Positions 11,066-23,370 of a DNA stretch of 64,000 nucleotides are shown here, one piece after another. The translations under genes were made by a program, and so were the position numbers. The notes under the pieces were generated by a model. The model was given only the letters and a program-made list of their open reading frames with translations. It was not told the DNA's origin and made no database searches. The DNA is from Anisus vortex (Eukaryota; Mollusca; Gastropoda; Planorbidae). The stretch spans positions 4,170,553 through 4,234,552 of the forward strand of contig OX421499.1 of assembly GCA_949126835.1 (NCBI GenBank), read 5' to 3'. Each line of letters opens with the position of its first letter. Position 1 is the first letter of the stretch.

Positions 11066-11218
11066 GTATCCCGTCGCACCAAATTGATCATAGGGCTGGT
11101 GAAGCAGCGTTCACCAGTTTCCGTGGCCACGCCATAATAGGTGATTGTGTGGCCAGCACTATGCACAGCCGCCTTTACTTTACCCCAACTAAGGTCAGGT
11201 ACCCATCAGAGCTCAGTA
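11066..11218 (-). mobile_element. SINE-1 3' part, antisense
   Basis: Contains the family's tail block (CAAATTGATCATAGGG, GGCCACGCCATAATAGG, CCGCCTTTACTTTACCCC, GTCAGGTACCCATCAGAG). SINE-1 in sense order has a tRNA-like head with A and B boxes, a middle with ACCCAGCTCTGATGGGTA, and this tail. The head is absent here in antisense; instead a sense-oriented tRNA-like block follows. Confidence 0.85.
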
Positions 11219-11292
11219 AGGGGCACTGTAGCCGAGCAGCAGCGCGTACGACTGGCGATCCAAGGGTCCTGGGTTCGAAACCCTCTTTTTTT
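11219..11292 (+). mobile_element. tRNA-like SINE head
   Basis: GTAGCCGAGCAGCAGCGCG resembles an A box region and GGGTTCGAAACCC is a B-box/T-arm match followed by a T run. It does not fold as an intact tRNA by eye and adjoins SINE sequence, so I treat it as a SINE head rather than a tRNA gene. Confidence 0.6.
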
Positions 11293-13734
11293 ATTTTCGT
11301 AATCATTGTTTAGTATAAAAACGTACGCTATTACACACACACACGAGAACAAAAATATTGAGATTTATAGCAGTGTAGAAAGAGATTATTTATCCATTAC
11401 GATGCCTCACCCACCCTCATTCGCCGATGTACTGATAGAGAACAAAACTGATCAAGTAAAATAAGACCCGCCGCCTATGTTGTTGTTTAAGTTGTTTTGG
11501 GTTTTCATATGGTCACTTTGGTTTAGTGATGACAATGTGATAATTGATAACTGTAGGCCTACAACCAACTGTTACGTCAAAGGTATTATACACAAAAAAC
11601 ATACATTAAACTTTAAACCAACTAACTGTAAAATGGCTAATAACTATAGCACAGTGGTCCCTCTCTGCCCCCTCCCAGTATCTTCGACAGAACCCTTCCC
11701 CTCCCTTTGCAATCACAAGAGTAAAGTAAAATGGAATGGAATTGTCAGCTAAAAAAGACATAAACATATTAAATATCAAAATCATAAAAATAATAATACT
11801 AATAATAATAACACAACAATAATAAATACTAATGGCGAAAGAGAATAAGATGCTGTAGGACTAGTTTTTAGTGCAGTATGTAAGGGGTGAGCACACATGA
11901 GAGCAGCATCCTATTTATATTCCAAGGCAGCCGGCTGTAAACAATAAAAAAATAACACAAGCAAAATACTGAAAGAAACTTTCTCACTACAGTTTTTTAT
12001 TGTAATTGTGTTTTTTTTTCTTTCTCTTTTAACAAAACTAATGGTAGGCCTAATGATTCGTTTCTCCGTCATTTTGACGGGCATAAGTCCTAGTTTTTAT
12101 ATAGGTTAAATATATAATTAAGAACTAAAGTCTTAGGGTGACCTTCGTGATTTAAATAAAACGAGCAATATCGAACGATGAGATAGAGAGAGAGAAAAAG
12201 AAGGGGGAAGTGGGGGAAGTTGGGAGGGAATTTTGTTCTTACTATGGGAGAAAGGGTAATGGATTCAGCGCCCTATTGTTAATGTATCTAAGTTATACAA
12301 TTTCACTAACAGTGTGGCGCAGGGGCCACATGCTGGGAGGCGCAACGGAAACATTATATTATGGTTATATTATGGTAGCGCGAGCTCAACAGGTTGTCTA
12401 CATCTTTAGTGGGGCGGAGAGGGGGGGAGGAGGGAGCCTGAAGATCTGGTAAAAGTTGATAGTGCGGAGGGGGGGAGGAGACCTATAGGACTCGCCCCCT
12501 CCCCCACACACACCCCACTCCCTCGCCATAACGCCCACTATCCGCACCTTAAGCTGTGTGGTAAGGCAATAGGCTGTGTTGACTTACTAAACACCGAACG
12601 GGCGCATTAGGAATACACCCCATGATAGTAGGGGGGATGGGATGTGAGGGGGGTGAATGAAGGGGTAGTTGGTAGGAGAGAAATTTGTAAAGGGGAGTGG
12701 GGGCGGGAAGAGATAACAAGGTGCCCCCCCCCAAAAAAAAAAAAAAAAAGATCGCATGAGCTGACTGGGGGTTGTGGTTGTGAGCCACCAAAAGGGTAAC
12801 AAACAAGACAAGGTCATGCAAGTCCCGGGTTCTCTAGCAGAATGGATAAACACTGACTGGGACTCTGGTAGATTGCGGGTACCGGGGAAGTTGGATCCCC
12901 CCCCCCCCCCCCCCCCACCGACATTTTGCCGAACTGACACGACCCGGCAGTGTTGTTGTTTTATCCAGATATATTTTTGCTAACGGTTTTAAATCAAGTT
13001 TAAGTGCATTCCAGGCAGGGGGAGATAACGCCCTAACAACAAACGGTTTGTAACATCGATACTGAAAAGTGATGTGAGTGACGACCCCTTCCCAACCCAC
13101 CCACAGCCCCTACTCTATCTCTCTGTCTCTGTATTTATCTTTTTCTCTCCCTATAGAGCGTTCTTAGTAGGCGGAGCTTAAGTTTTTTTGTGTACATTTA
13201 GTGACGTATTTGTGTAAATATAGAACCCACTTGAGGTACAAACATAACGTGGTGAAAGTAAATTACTTCTTTATCATGCAAAATTCACATCTGAATATTG
13301 GCTATCCTACTAAAAAATAAGGAGGTAAATAGTAGTACTGTAGATTAATTGATTAATGTGATTAGGCTAGGGCCGGCTAGACCTATTTACACTTTCAATT
13401 TCACTTTATAGGCCTACACTTTTAATGTTTCGTAGGCTTGGCTACGATGTCAAGCGATATTGTTGGTGAATAGGCTATCTAGTCAAGTCACTATTAGGCT
13501 CACATCGTCTATGATCTATGTCTATGATAATAATAAAATAGCCTATTTTATTTAACATACATAATACAGCTTAAATCTTCATAAGACTTAAAACACAACA
13601 ATCATTTAAAAAAAAGCTCGAGCCTATATGGAACTTCATTAATACAGCGGCCATATTTAATTGTACACCATTACTCAAAGTAAAAACAAATCACGTGCTT
13701 TTTGTCACGGGATTGCAAACGCCCTATTTCTCTC
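11293..13734. other. 2.4 kb without recognisable gene
   Basis: AT-rich DNA with CA, ATA and homopolymer tracts: A run at 12732-12749, C run at 12896-12917, G-rich patches at 12410-12480 and 12640-12720. Short frames are composition effects. The GGGAGATAA motif occurs at 13020-13028. Confidence 0.6.
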
Positions 13735-14240
13735 TATTATTCTTTACATCCACCTATCTATCCATCCATCTATCCACCACCTACCCACCCATCCATGCAT
13801 CCATCTATCTATTTATCTGTGAGTATTTGTCTATTCATTGTCCATTTATATATTTATTAATCTATTTTTTCTATTAATCTATTTTTTCTATTAATCTATT
13901 TTTTCTATTAATCTATTTTTTCTATTAATCTATTAATCTATTAGTCTATTAATCTATTAGTCTATTAATCTATTAGTCTATTAGTCTATTAGTCTATTAG
14001 TCTATTAGTCTATTAGTCTATTAGTCTATTAATCTTTTAATCTTTTAATCTATTAATCTATTAATCTATTAATCTATTAATCTATTAATCTATTAATCTA
14101 TTAATCTATTAATCTATTAGTCTATTCGTCTATTCGTCTATTCGTCTATTCATCTATTCATCTATTCATCTATTCATCTATTCATCTATTCATCTATTCA
14201 TCTATTCATCTATTCATCTATTCATCTATTTATCTATTCT
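13735..14240. repeat. 8-bp satellite (TCTATTNN)n in variant blocks
   Basis: Starts as loose CTAT/CATC sequence, then ordered blocks of 8-bp units: TCTATTTTTTCTATTAA, TCTATTAG (about 13935-14030), a short ATCTTTTA run, TCTATTAA (about 14045-14118), TCTATTCG (three copies), then TCTATTCA (about eleven copies). Each block is nearly pure and differs from the next by one or two bases at the unit end. Confidence 0.95.
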
Positions 14241-15297
14241 ATTCAGATAGGTTAGACAGCCAGACAGACGTACAGATAGACAAACTGATATACAATACAG
14301 ACACCTAGACGGACAGAAACTAGATGCACAGACTACTAGAATGACAGACAACTATATAGACATGTCAAACAACACTTGAAACGACAGAGTCATTAAGAAA
14401 GACTACCTAGAATTATATTGATAGACTGAAAAATATACAATTAAATAGATAAATTGGTACAATGAGAATTTGATACGTTAATATATTAATAATCGATAGA
14501 GTGATAGATTGATAAAGTGATAGATTGATAAACAGATAAGGCCGACGTGTAATTAATGTTGCACTCTTTTGATCAATTTCCCATGTTTTGTCACAGAGCA
14601 GGTAAAAAAAAATATAATGATGCATGAGGTGATAAATAAATGGGTTGTCACAACGCTATAAACCCGTGGGTCAATAGAGCTTCTGGCCGCGTCACTTTTT
14701 CTTTTTTTTTAATTGTTGTTTTAACCGACAATGACCGACTCTCAACCGTAAACCCAACCCTATCCATCCTTTCCCTTAATTACTTAAACTCCCTATAGGC
14801 GTTGGCTACATAAAATATTAAAGTCCAACTTAGAAAATACAAATCAATATAATTAAATCAAATAGTGGACAGTGGAAAGAGAAACAAAGGACGATTGTCG
14901 TGGAAGGGTTAAGCGAAAATACAAAAACAAACGTGGAAGCGATGTCGAGGGGTTTTAATTTGATATGAAGAGCTAATTAAATATCTTGAGTGATGGTTTA
15001 TAGTTCTGTGAACGCATTCATTAGGTCGAAGAGTTCAAAGAGGGAACTGAATAAAACGTATGATTCTCTTTCATAGTTGACAGTAATATACATTATATAT
15101 AGGCCCAGACATGTCTGTCTGTCTGGAACTCTCAACAAGCTAAAAACCTTGTGGTTCTGTTGTTGCTTTTTTTTTTTAATTTAGGGGCCGTCCATAGAGG
15201 ACGTCATGCACGGATGGAAAAGGGGTCAAAATATATGACATATGTCTAGAGGGAGAAGGTGTTTCTTCTTCTTCTTCATATTACTGCGGAGACACCG
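14241..15297. other. no gene seen; degenerate GACA/GATA remnants
   Basis: 14245-14350 is a decayed GACAGAC-type array; the rest is AT-rich. A TTC-repeat run lies at 15265-15280. Confidence 0.55.
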
Positions 15298-15735
15298 TTA
15301 TGACCGAGGAAAGAGTCCACAATTTAACTACACATAACATAAAAAACATCACAAAGAACAATTATAAACAGATGACAGAGTGTCGCTTTAGGTTTTTAGT
15401 CCAGCTCTTCAGTGAAGATTTGAAAGCCGGTACAATAGGGGCGGTGATGAAGGCCTGGTCGAGGGTGTTCCACAGCCTAATGGCTGACGGAAAAAAAAGA
15501 AGAAATTTTGTAGACGTCGGCGCGTGCGTGTGGGTTATGTAGTTTGAGTTGATGACCTCGGTTGGAGCGGAACAACTGTTGGATACGACCTGGCTGAGTG
15601 GACATTTCCACGTGGCGGTTCACGATTTTGTAAATAGTGGTCACATTGTTTACCGCTCTGCGGTGTTGTAGGGGCTCGAGTTGGAGTTTGGCGCCAAAGG
15701 AGAGGCGCTTGTTTTAATGCCGTAGTCCTGTAAGA
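15298..15735. other. possible old dispersed repeat
   Basis: More GC-balanced than its surroundings, with GTGTTCCACAGCCTAATGG and GGCGCCAAAGGAGAGGCGC. I have a weak memory of similar text in other invertebrate genomes. No coding frame spans it. Alternative: a fragment of a LINE or of an unidentified gene. Confidence 0.25.
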
Positions 15736-15842
15736 TACGACGCGTTTAATTGTGTAAAGTCAAATCAGATAAATGTGCATCTATTAATTAATTACTTAAC
15801 GTTGAGTATTCGTAAAAAAATTAATTCATTACTCGGTAAGGC

Positions 15843-16133
15843 CAAAGACTATAATATGATGGTCTGCTTCCTTTAGGTTTTCTGCTATTTGATGACTCGA
15901 ATGACTTCTTTTCGGAATTCCCGATTCCCTTTTCTATTGTGCACTTCCGTTTTTTATTTAATCGCTATGATTTTCTCGATGAAAAATTGAAATCGAAAGT
16001 TGTTTACAGCGGAAACATTTATGCAAACTTAGGAGCGTAGAAGTCATTTAAGATAGCGTTATTGGATGCGCACGGAAAAAGAACATATAAGATCTAAAAA
16101 TAGAGCAAGCGGTCCATCTTATTATAGTCTTTG
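15843..16133 (+). mobile_element. MITE-1, complete 291-bp copy
   Basis: The ends CAAAGACTATAATATGATGG and CCATCTTATTATAGTCTTTG are inverted repeats of each other with few mismatches. GGTAAGGCC occurs at both borders, giving a 7-8 bp target duplication (GTAAGGC at 15836-15842 and 16134-16140). The body holds GGAATTCCCGATTCCC and GGATGCGCACGGAAAA, shared with the other copies. Terminus and duplication length suggest the hAT superfamily. Confidence 0.75.
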
Positions 16134-16159
16134 GTAAGGCCCAAACAGAAACAATAAAA

Positions 16160-16396
16160 TAAAAAGTAAAGTATCCCGTCGGACCTAAATGATCCATCGG
16201 GCCAGTGAAGCAGCGTTTACCAGTTTCTGAGGCCACGGTATTACAAAGGGATTGTGAGGCCAGCACAATGCCCACCCGCCTTTACTTTACCCATACTAAA
16301 GTCAGGTACCCATCAGTGCTGGGTAGGCTCAAGGGCACACCCCAGACCCGAGGAACAATTTCTAGCCTTCACCAGGATTCGAACCGGCCACCGTGC
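16160..16396 (-). mobile_element. SINE-1, nearly full length
   Basis: Reads antisense from tail (CCCGTCGGACCTAAATGATC) to the head remnant (AGGATTCGAACCGGCCACCG). The B box is present; the A-box end of the head is shortened. It lies 27 bp from the MITE-1 copy. Confidence 0.85.
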
Positions 16397-17944
16397 TAAT
16401 TTTATTCCATATTTATTTTAATATACCATATTTCATTTCGGCCATTCCATTATCCTAATCGCATCAATTAAAAAATACATAAAATACATTTACAAAAAGT
16501 AATAGAAAACTAAATAAATACCACAGAATATTCTTACTAATCGATTCCTACATTTATATTTGTCAATTTATTTTTTTTAAAATACATTAAATGAAAAAAG
16601 TAGCCAATTGTGTTTTAAGTTTCAACCAATACTCCAAATACAGCCCCGACCGCATCAACCGCCAAACCATCTGGATCCATGCAAGTTCCGGAACTGAAAT
16701 CAATGTCTGAAAATGTTTGGTCTAAAAATTAGGCCTTTGTTTGGTCTAGAAATTATACCTTGTTTGAGTAATTTTTTTTTCTTACGGTCTCGCTACATTT
16801 AATTTTATTCAAAGTAGAAAACTTTATTCGGTCAATGACTTCAAAGGGAGATAATGATAAATAGATTCCTTTTGTCATTAATCTTTAACAATAAAGGCAA
16901 ATATTTTCTTCCAAATGAATTTTCAAAGAAAGAATGAAAGACCAAAAAAAGAAAGAAATATTATTTTAAATAAACCACCACACCTCAATTGGATTGGAAT
17001 ATTCTATGTATTTAAATATATAAGTATAACACTAAATTGTATTTAGTTCGATAAAAAAAAAGTATAATTTAAGCAAATAAAATTAACTATTTTTGGATTG
17101 CAATTGTCTACAGTTCATATTCAAAAGGTTCCGTTATTCTGAAGTTCTGGGGTTCATGTTAAAAAAAATTATGAATACATTTAACTTTTGTTTTACGTAA
17201 AAGTCCCTGCAGCAGGGGAAAAAGGCAGGGGATCCAAATTGTATCTTATTAATCTTATAAAAGATATCTTTTGACAACTGAAACTGCCTAGCTACCTATT
17301 CTTGTAGTTTGAATTTTTTTCATCTACCTTAATTTATTACGATGTCAATGAAAGAATAAGAGTTAAAAGGTGGAAGAAAGTAGAAATATGTGGATTAGAA
17401 TAACTCTAATTATAGTGTATTTATATTGTTCTTATAGATTCAATGGACTTTCAACCGACACGTCGTGGGTTCTATCCCTGCCGCCCTGCAGGAGTTTTGG
17501 GCCTAGTGGACGGAATAATCTTCTATCAGAAGGAACGTTTGCAAAAACGCATAAGATGGCAAATTAGTTTCTTAGAAAAAGTAGTTAATGGGAAATAATA
17601 TTTTCTTTAGCAAAAATGCCACATGTAGCAGAATTTGAATTTTTTAAAATTATTGTAACATTAAAAAGTTTGTTGACGAAAAAGGCGTACAATGAATAGC
17701 CTATAATACGACCTCACTGATATTACTGCGCGATTAGGCATACTGGTATTCTCTTTTCGTAGACCATCCTCTTGCATTAACACAATTTAGTTATATACTA
17801 GCGAATATTCACAACTGACAAGAGTAACACCAATAGTTAAATCACTAAACATAGAAACACAACAGGACAGAAGGGCAAAGAGTAAAGTAGTAATAATACA
17901 AAAGGGATAACATTCTAATTTAGAAACGCAACACAAAAACTGTA
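16397..17944. other. AT-rich, no gene seen
   Basis: No open frame of note and no recognised repeat. GGGAGATAA occurs at 16846-16854. Confidence 0.55.
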
Positions 17945-18206
17945 TGTTACAATGCTCAGATGAACAAGGACAAAAACACTTTTCTTATTACTTATGCGAG
18001 AGCTAATACATATACTGTACTCTTTCTTCCCAGAGTGGCATCCGGACATAGAATGAGTTCCTGAACAAACCAGGAAAAACCAGTAACTTAACATCATTTA
18101 AAAACACTAATAGAAATGCAGGACTAAACTCAAATCACCGAGGAGTGTAGGACGCAATAATCTTCTTTATGGAAGGAGTGTCATGTATCATAGTAATGTA
18201 TAAGAT
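17945..18206 (-). mobile_element. Rep-A copy, antisense
   Basis: Rep-A is a dispersed repeat of about 220 bp, defined here by comparing copies at 17945, 18597, 26046, 30530 and 62225. In sense it begins near a CTTAT-rich stretch, has GACGCTCCTTCTATAAAG, AAGATTATTGCGTCC and TCCGTGGTCCGAGTCTAG, then GGTTTGTTCAGGCAACCCA and GCCACTCGGGAAGAA. This copy contains the whole length. Class unknown; a SINE is possible. Confidence 0.7.
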
Positions 18207-18272
18207 AAGATATTACACACACACACACACAGATACCCGTACCCACACACACACACACATATATATATAATG
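18207..18272. repeat. (CA)n and (TA)n microsatellite
   Basis: Two CA runs separated by GATACCCGTACC, then a short TA run. Confidence 0.95.
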
Positions 18273-18596
18273 ATACGAAGTACGAAGTATGGATTTTACT
18301 GCTTTGTAAATTATATTTTTATCCAATAACCCCCCAGAGATTTATCTTAAACTAACAGCAATACTAATTAAATGCATAAGAAATATTTGCAAAGTTTAAA
18401 AATGCAATTGTTTTAAAATATATTCCTATATAGCGACTTGCTCTTGAAGTCTAGAATAAGTAGGTGCCCTACAAAATAAACGTTAATTTTGATATTATTT
18501 ATTAATATAATTTTAGCAAGCCAGAAATATATTTTCGGTTCAAAATCCTAATTTCAATTTAAAAAAAAAAAAAAAAACTATCTCATCAGATTTGTT

Positions 18597-18715
18597 AAAA
18601 AGACGCCCCTTCTATAAAGAAGATTATTGCACTCTACGCATATCCGTTGTTCAAATCTGGTCCTGTATTTTGATTAGTGTTTTAAATGATGTGAAGTTAC
18701 CGTAGAGGAGTTTGC
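18597..18715 (+). mobile_element. Rep-A partial copy
   Basis: Carries GACGCCCCTTCTATAAAG, AAGATTATTGCAC and the ATCCGTTGTTCAAATCTGG region, then loses similarity after TTAAATGATGTGAAGTTAC. About 390 bp from the inverted copy at 17945-18206. Confidence 0.65.
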
Positions 18716-20726
18716 AAGACTGAAGTTAAGAGAAAAATGCAGACGGAAATAGTCTCTTCCCCAAACATGTATATTTAGGCCTTATGACAATGTCATTGTG
18801 ACCCCAGGTCTCTTTTTTTTTTCCACCAGGTATTTATTGCCATTCCACCAGACAAACAACAACTACAGTAACAACAACAAAAAAAGATTCCATAGTCGAC
18901 GCCCCTTGATAAAAAAAAACCCAAAGGTTGCTCGGGACGCCTAACGTCTCCATTATTATACTTCAGCAGTGCTTAATTAATAGGGTCAGCTAAAAGAAGT
19001 CTGGGCCAGACTCACGAGACACACATAAACAGCAAGATGAATGGAATCAGATAAACTAAAATTTGAATAAATAACTGTTTTTAAAAAGTAGTGCTATAGA
19101 AATATCTCTTTTGATCTGGAGAAATAAATGGAGCGTTAATTGTTTCTTTGGATGTCATTAAATGTTTTTCATATTATTATTATTATTGATTGATTGTGTG
19201 TGTGCGTCTGCTAACATTCGGGGTGGCATCGCGTGATTTTTTTTAGAATGCAAATAAATTTTCTAAAAGATCGAAGCAAGCAAGGGCCGGTCTCTTCTCA
19301 GACGCAAGGTGAGGCCACAGTGCCGTAGTACGCCCAAGACATAATTCACCATAATGCAAAAAAAAAAAAAAAATTCAAGCACTACACGAATAGTCATAAA
19401 AGGGGAGATAATAATTCATGGCATTAAAAGAAAATATGACCGATGACTGATTGGTAGAATTATTTTATTTTGGTGGTTATTCTATGACAATAAAAAAGAA
19501 ATCTATAGAACAACTATCTTAAAAGTATTACTCCGTATTCAAAAAAAGCTTGTTTTTTTTTAATAATTTATTGACCTCCGAACAATTCCCTGTCTTTCTC
19601 TCTATCTATCTCTCCGGTGTACTTAATTATACCTCTTTTAACCCGTCACTCTGAAACGGAATTACACCCTTAAATCGGTGCTTCACCCCTCCCTCCTTCT
19701 CTCCCTCCCTCCCTCCTTCTCTCCACCCCTCCCTCCTTCTCTCCCTCCTTCTCTCCCTCCTTCTCTCCCTCCCTCCCTCTTTCTCTCCCTCCTTCCAATC
19801 CCCATTACCATTCTCCTCATCGGGACCCCCATCCCCATTAGAAATCAATAATCAAGATGTCTCGGTTACCTTCATCGTCGTCTGTTTGTCAATCGTATTA
19901 CTCCCCCGAAATGGCGCGAATCCATAATGGCCTCGCGTAATGCAAAACGCAGACATCGAAATCCATTTTAACAACTTTACACAAAAATATAATATATATA
20001 TTAGACTATATTTAGAAAGAAGAAGAAGAAACATTAACCCACCCCACCCCATGCAATCAAATTGATGCTTCCAACCATTTTTTTGTTTCATTAAGTATTG
20101 TGTTTTAGCCCCCAGGACTTCAAAGGGAGTTTTAGTGTTTGCTAACATAATGAATGCTGTCAACTTGTTAGATTTTATGCTAATCGTGTCCCAGAAATAA
20201 CAATACAAAAATACGGAATACGTGTGTGTTTTGTGTGTCTCTGTAGAATTTTTTTTAATATTTTTTTTTTAAAGACTGGCATATCAGACATTAAAGGTGG
20301 CGTCATTTTTAAATGTGTGTGGGAGGAGTGAGGTGCTTAAAGACAAGAGGGCGTGTCCCCCTAATACACAATCAATTCATTTCATTCTGAATTTGCATTT
20401 TAAAAAAAACTGAAGTTTTTATCATTCAAGCAAATATAAAACTAGGATGATAAATGCGAGAACAATGGCGTTGAAAATTCGGAGGGAGGGTTGTAAGGGT
20501 GTCTGGGGGAGTTTTGAATCGTCTACCGCCTGCCCACCCATCCGACATATCTATCGTTCTTTTGATATACATCTCATTCTTACAGGAGTTATATTCTTCT
20601 GGCATGACTAATAATTCTACACACTAAATTGGTTATATTTTAATATGATGTTCTTGTTTTTAAATAAAAAAGTGAGGCATGTGTTTTTTTTAAACCGAAG
20701 CTTCATGTTGATTGTTAATTGTCGGC
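18716..20726. other. AT-rich, no gene seen; CT-rich tract
   Basis: Contains a CCCTCCTTCTCT-rich tract at 19682-19800 and ATT repeats near 19175. GGGAGATAA at 19403-19411. Open frames across the CT tract are low complexity. Confidence 0.6.
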
Positions 20727-20812
20727 GTGTACAAGTTTCCTATGGCCACAGCATGCAAGGGGATTGTGTGGTCAGTACAATTTTCCACAACTAATGCCAA
20801 GCAGCAATCATG
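20727..20812 (-). mobile_element. SINE-1 tail fragment
   Basis: Diverged antisense tail (ATGGCCACAGCATGCAAGGG, GGATTGTGTGGTCAGTACAA). Confidence 0.55.
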
Positions 20813-20952
20813 TTGTCTTTTCAAGTGAACCCTCCAGACTTGAGCGCCAAAAAAAAAAACACCATTTGAACTCCATACCTTGGAGATTACACTCCAAACG
20901 AGATGCCCGTAAACCGCCGTGTCCCTATTTGTTAAATTTGTAGAAAAGTAGG

Positions 20953-21213
20953 CCTACCCGTTGGACTAATTTGATCATAGGGCCGGTGAAATAACGTTCA
21001 CCAGTTTCTGTTGCTATGGCATACTGGGGATTGTATAGTCAGCACAATGCCCAACCGCCTTTACTTTAAACCCAATTAATTGCAGGTACCCGCCAGAGCT
21101 TGGTAAGTCCAGGGACACCCTCCGGTCCTGGGCACGAGTCCTAGACTTCACCAGGGTTTGAACCCAGATCCTTCTGATACGCCAAACGCGCTGCCACTCG
21201 GCTACCTTGCCTC
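20953..21213 (-). mobile_element. SINE-1, full length
   Basis: Antisense from CCCGTTGGACTAATTTGATC to the head (GGGTTTGAACCCAGATCC, then CGCTGCCACTCGGCTACC). All three modules are present, with scattered substitutions. Confidence 0.88.
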
Positions 21214-22860
21214 CTTTGTTCATTTTGTAACACGCATGAATTCTGAGAGTTTCCGTTCTCTTCCTGCAATGAGAACTTCCAACGAACTTCCAACGAACGT
21301 TAAATTTGAACGCCAAGTTGATAACCAGATATCAATTTCTCTTATTTCTACTTTTGATAAAATCCACCAATAAGAAAAAAAAAAAAAAAGACTTCTCTAA
21401 CCTATATGCAGATTCATAGTGCACCGGAAACTAGTTCATAGGAATTAAATGGTTCTGGGCATTGTGCTGGCCACACGATTTCCCAGTAGACTAATGTACA
21501 CTAAAAATGTCTGAAATTGACTTTTCTCAATAGAGCATTTGCAATCACGTGAGCATGCGATTTTTGTTTACTTTGTCTAGTGGTGACAAATGGCAGCCGT
21601 ATTACTACTAGACTATTGGCTTATGAATTTTTTAAATTTTTTTTTTTAATATCATCATTTCAACAATATGACGTAAAAATATATATATAAAACACTGCAT
21701 GTGATGAAAATTAACATTCAGAGCTAAAATTTCAATCATTAAAATTCAAAGAAATAGGTTCCGTTAGTGCAGAATATTTAATTGAAGATATCGACTGTCG
21801 AAACTTAGCCTATCTTAACTTACTATCTAAAAGTAAAGCATAAGGCAGGCTGTGAAATGTTTTACAAGAGCTATTGAAAAACTGAAAACTTAAAAGCCTC
21901 AAATCTTGTTTACTTCGTGGACGGACTACTAAGGCCTAGTATCATAGTTAAATATCAAGATTTATGCAAACAAATTCCTTACATTGTGCGTGTAAAATAG
22001 ACATGTTAAAATAACAATGTTGTTCATCATCGTCACCATCATGGCTGCTATTTACTTAGTTACGTCATCTAGAAACCTAAGTCACGCCTATTGCAAATGC
22101 TCAATTTAAAACATAAATACTGCGGATGTAATTAAATTGTGAATGTCTTATTATTACTACTAGCTCTGTGTGGGCGTATAGACTTGTCAGAAAGATCTAG
22201 ATCTTCTCGGATTTGAACTATTTACTCGTGGTGATAATTTGAAGCTTAAAACAATAGCCTCCTTATTTTTGAACACACACAAACACTTAAATAAATAAAC
22301 TGAATTCCGTACACAAAAATCCCAATTTCATTTCAACAGAAAGAAAAAATGAAAAGTTTTTAACAAATAGGTATTTAGGAAAGATTTACATTATTTTTGT
22401 TGTTGTTTTTTTTTTTAAAAAGTTTGAAAACAAACTCTAAAGAATTTTGTCATTTTTCTGGAAGCCACGGCCCCTATGGAGGTACTTACCCCCTCAGCCC
22501 TCTTCTCTTTCCCTTATACCCAACTAAATAAAGTTTAAGACTTGGTTTAAAGGATACGTATAATTTGATAATACCAGTTAATGCGCTTATTAGCAAACTA
22601 TACTAATTAATACTTTGACCAAAAGTCTCAATATTTTCCCCCGCACAGCGCGGAATTTCTCGGAAGGCGATAGAAAATCCCTCCAAGCTTGTACAAATTC
22701 TTTCCAGATTCTTACGGTGGATTTCGGGAGGTTTTAATTTGCGCAGGTGTGCACTGGATCTATACAGATCTATAAGAAGGAATGTTCTTTGAAAAATTCT
22801 CCAGGATGTAAATAAAATATTTTTGACTTAAAAACTTAAGTTGTTTTTATTTAATACAAT
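21214..22860. other. AT-rich, no gene seen; small SINE-1 scrap
   Basis: A sense SINE-1 scrap lies at 21449-21490 (GGGCATTGTGCTGGCCACAC). The rest shows no coding potential. 22636-22660 has a CCCCCGCACAGCGCGGAA hairpin-like motif, seen again in variant form near 25320. Confidence 0.55.
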
Positions 22861-23039
22861 TTCCGTTTCAGAATTTGTTACAGTTAGCTGTACGTTGTTT
22901 TTGGTGTTTGTTGGGTCATTTAGATTTTGTTTGGTTAAATAATAGGCAAAAAACAAATCAAAACAATAATTCCGGTTCAGAAACTTAGACTGTTAGCTGT
23001 AAGAGTTTTTTTATGATTGTTTCTTGGGTCATTTAGAGT
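22861..23039. repeat. imperfect direct duplication before LINE fragment
   Basis: The stretch at 22861-22930 (TTAGCTGTACG, TTGGGTCATTTAGA) resembles 22968-23038 (TTAGCTGTAAG, TTGGGTCATTTAGA), about 108 bp apart. It may be part of the LINE 3' region duplicated on insertion. Confidence 0.5.
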
Positions 23040-23370
23040 ATGTCTGGTACAGAATATCCCCAAGAATCCATAATGGCAACAATAAAGCGGCACGTGCTGA
23101 CACGGTTCGGTAATGTGGTGCTGTATAATAACATGCCAAAAAAAACAAACATCCTCCAAGTCACTGTAGAAGGTGGACGTCGGAGAGGTCGTTGGAAGAA
23201 ATGCTGGTTCGACAATATAAGAGATTGGACAAAGCTGAAAATAACTGAAATAGTGACAGCGGCTCAAGATATGCAAAATTGGCGAAAGATGACTGCTGAG
23301 GTGTCCATTCGCTCCATCCAACGACCACAACGGTGAAGGGTCTGATGATGATGAATTAGATAACAGGCAA
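23040..23370 (+). mobile_element. LINE 3' end, open C-terminal reading frame
   Basis: An uninterrupted 98-codon frame (23040-23336) reads like the extreme C-terminus of an endonuclease/reverse transcriptase LINE protein: IMATIKRHVLTRFGNV, VEGGRRRGRWKKCW, FDNIRDWTKLKI, and NWRKM. It is followed by a TGATGATGATGA tail, typical of such LINE ends. The catalytic domains are missing, so this is a 5'-truncated copy. Clade is not decidable from this region. Confidence 0.7.
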
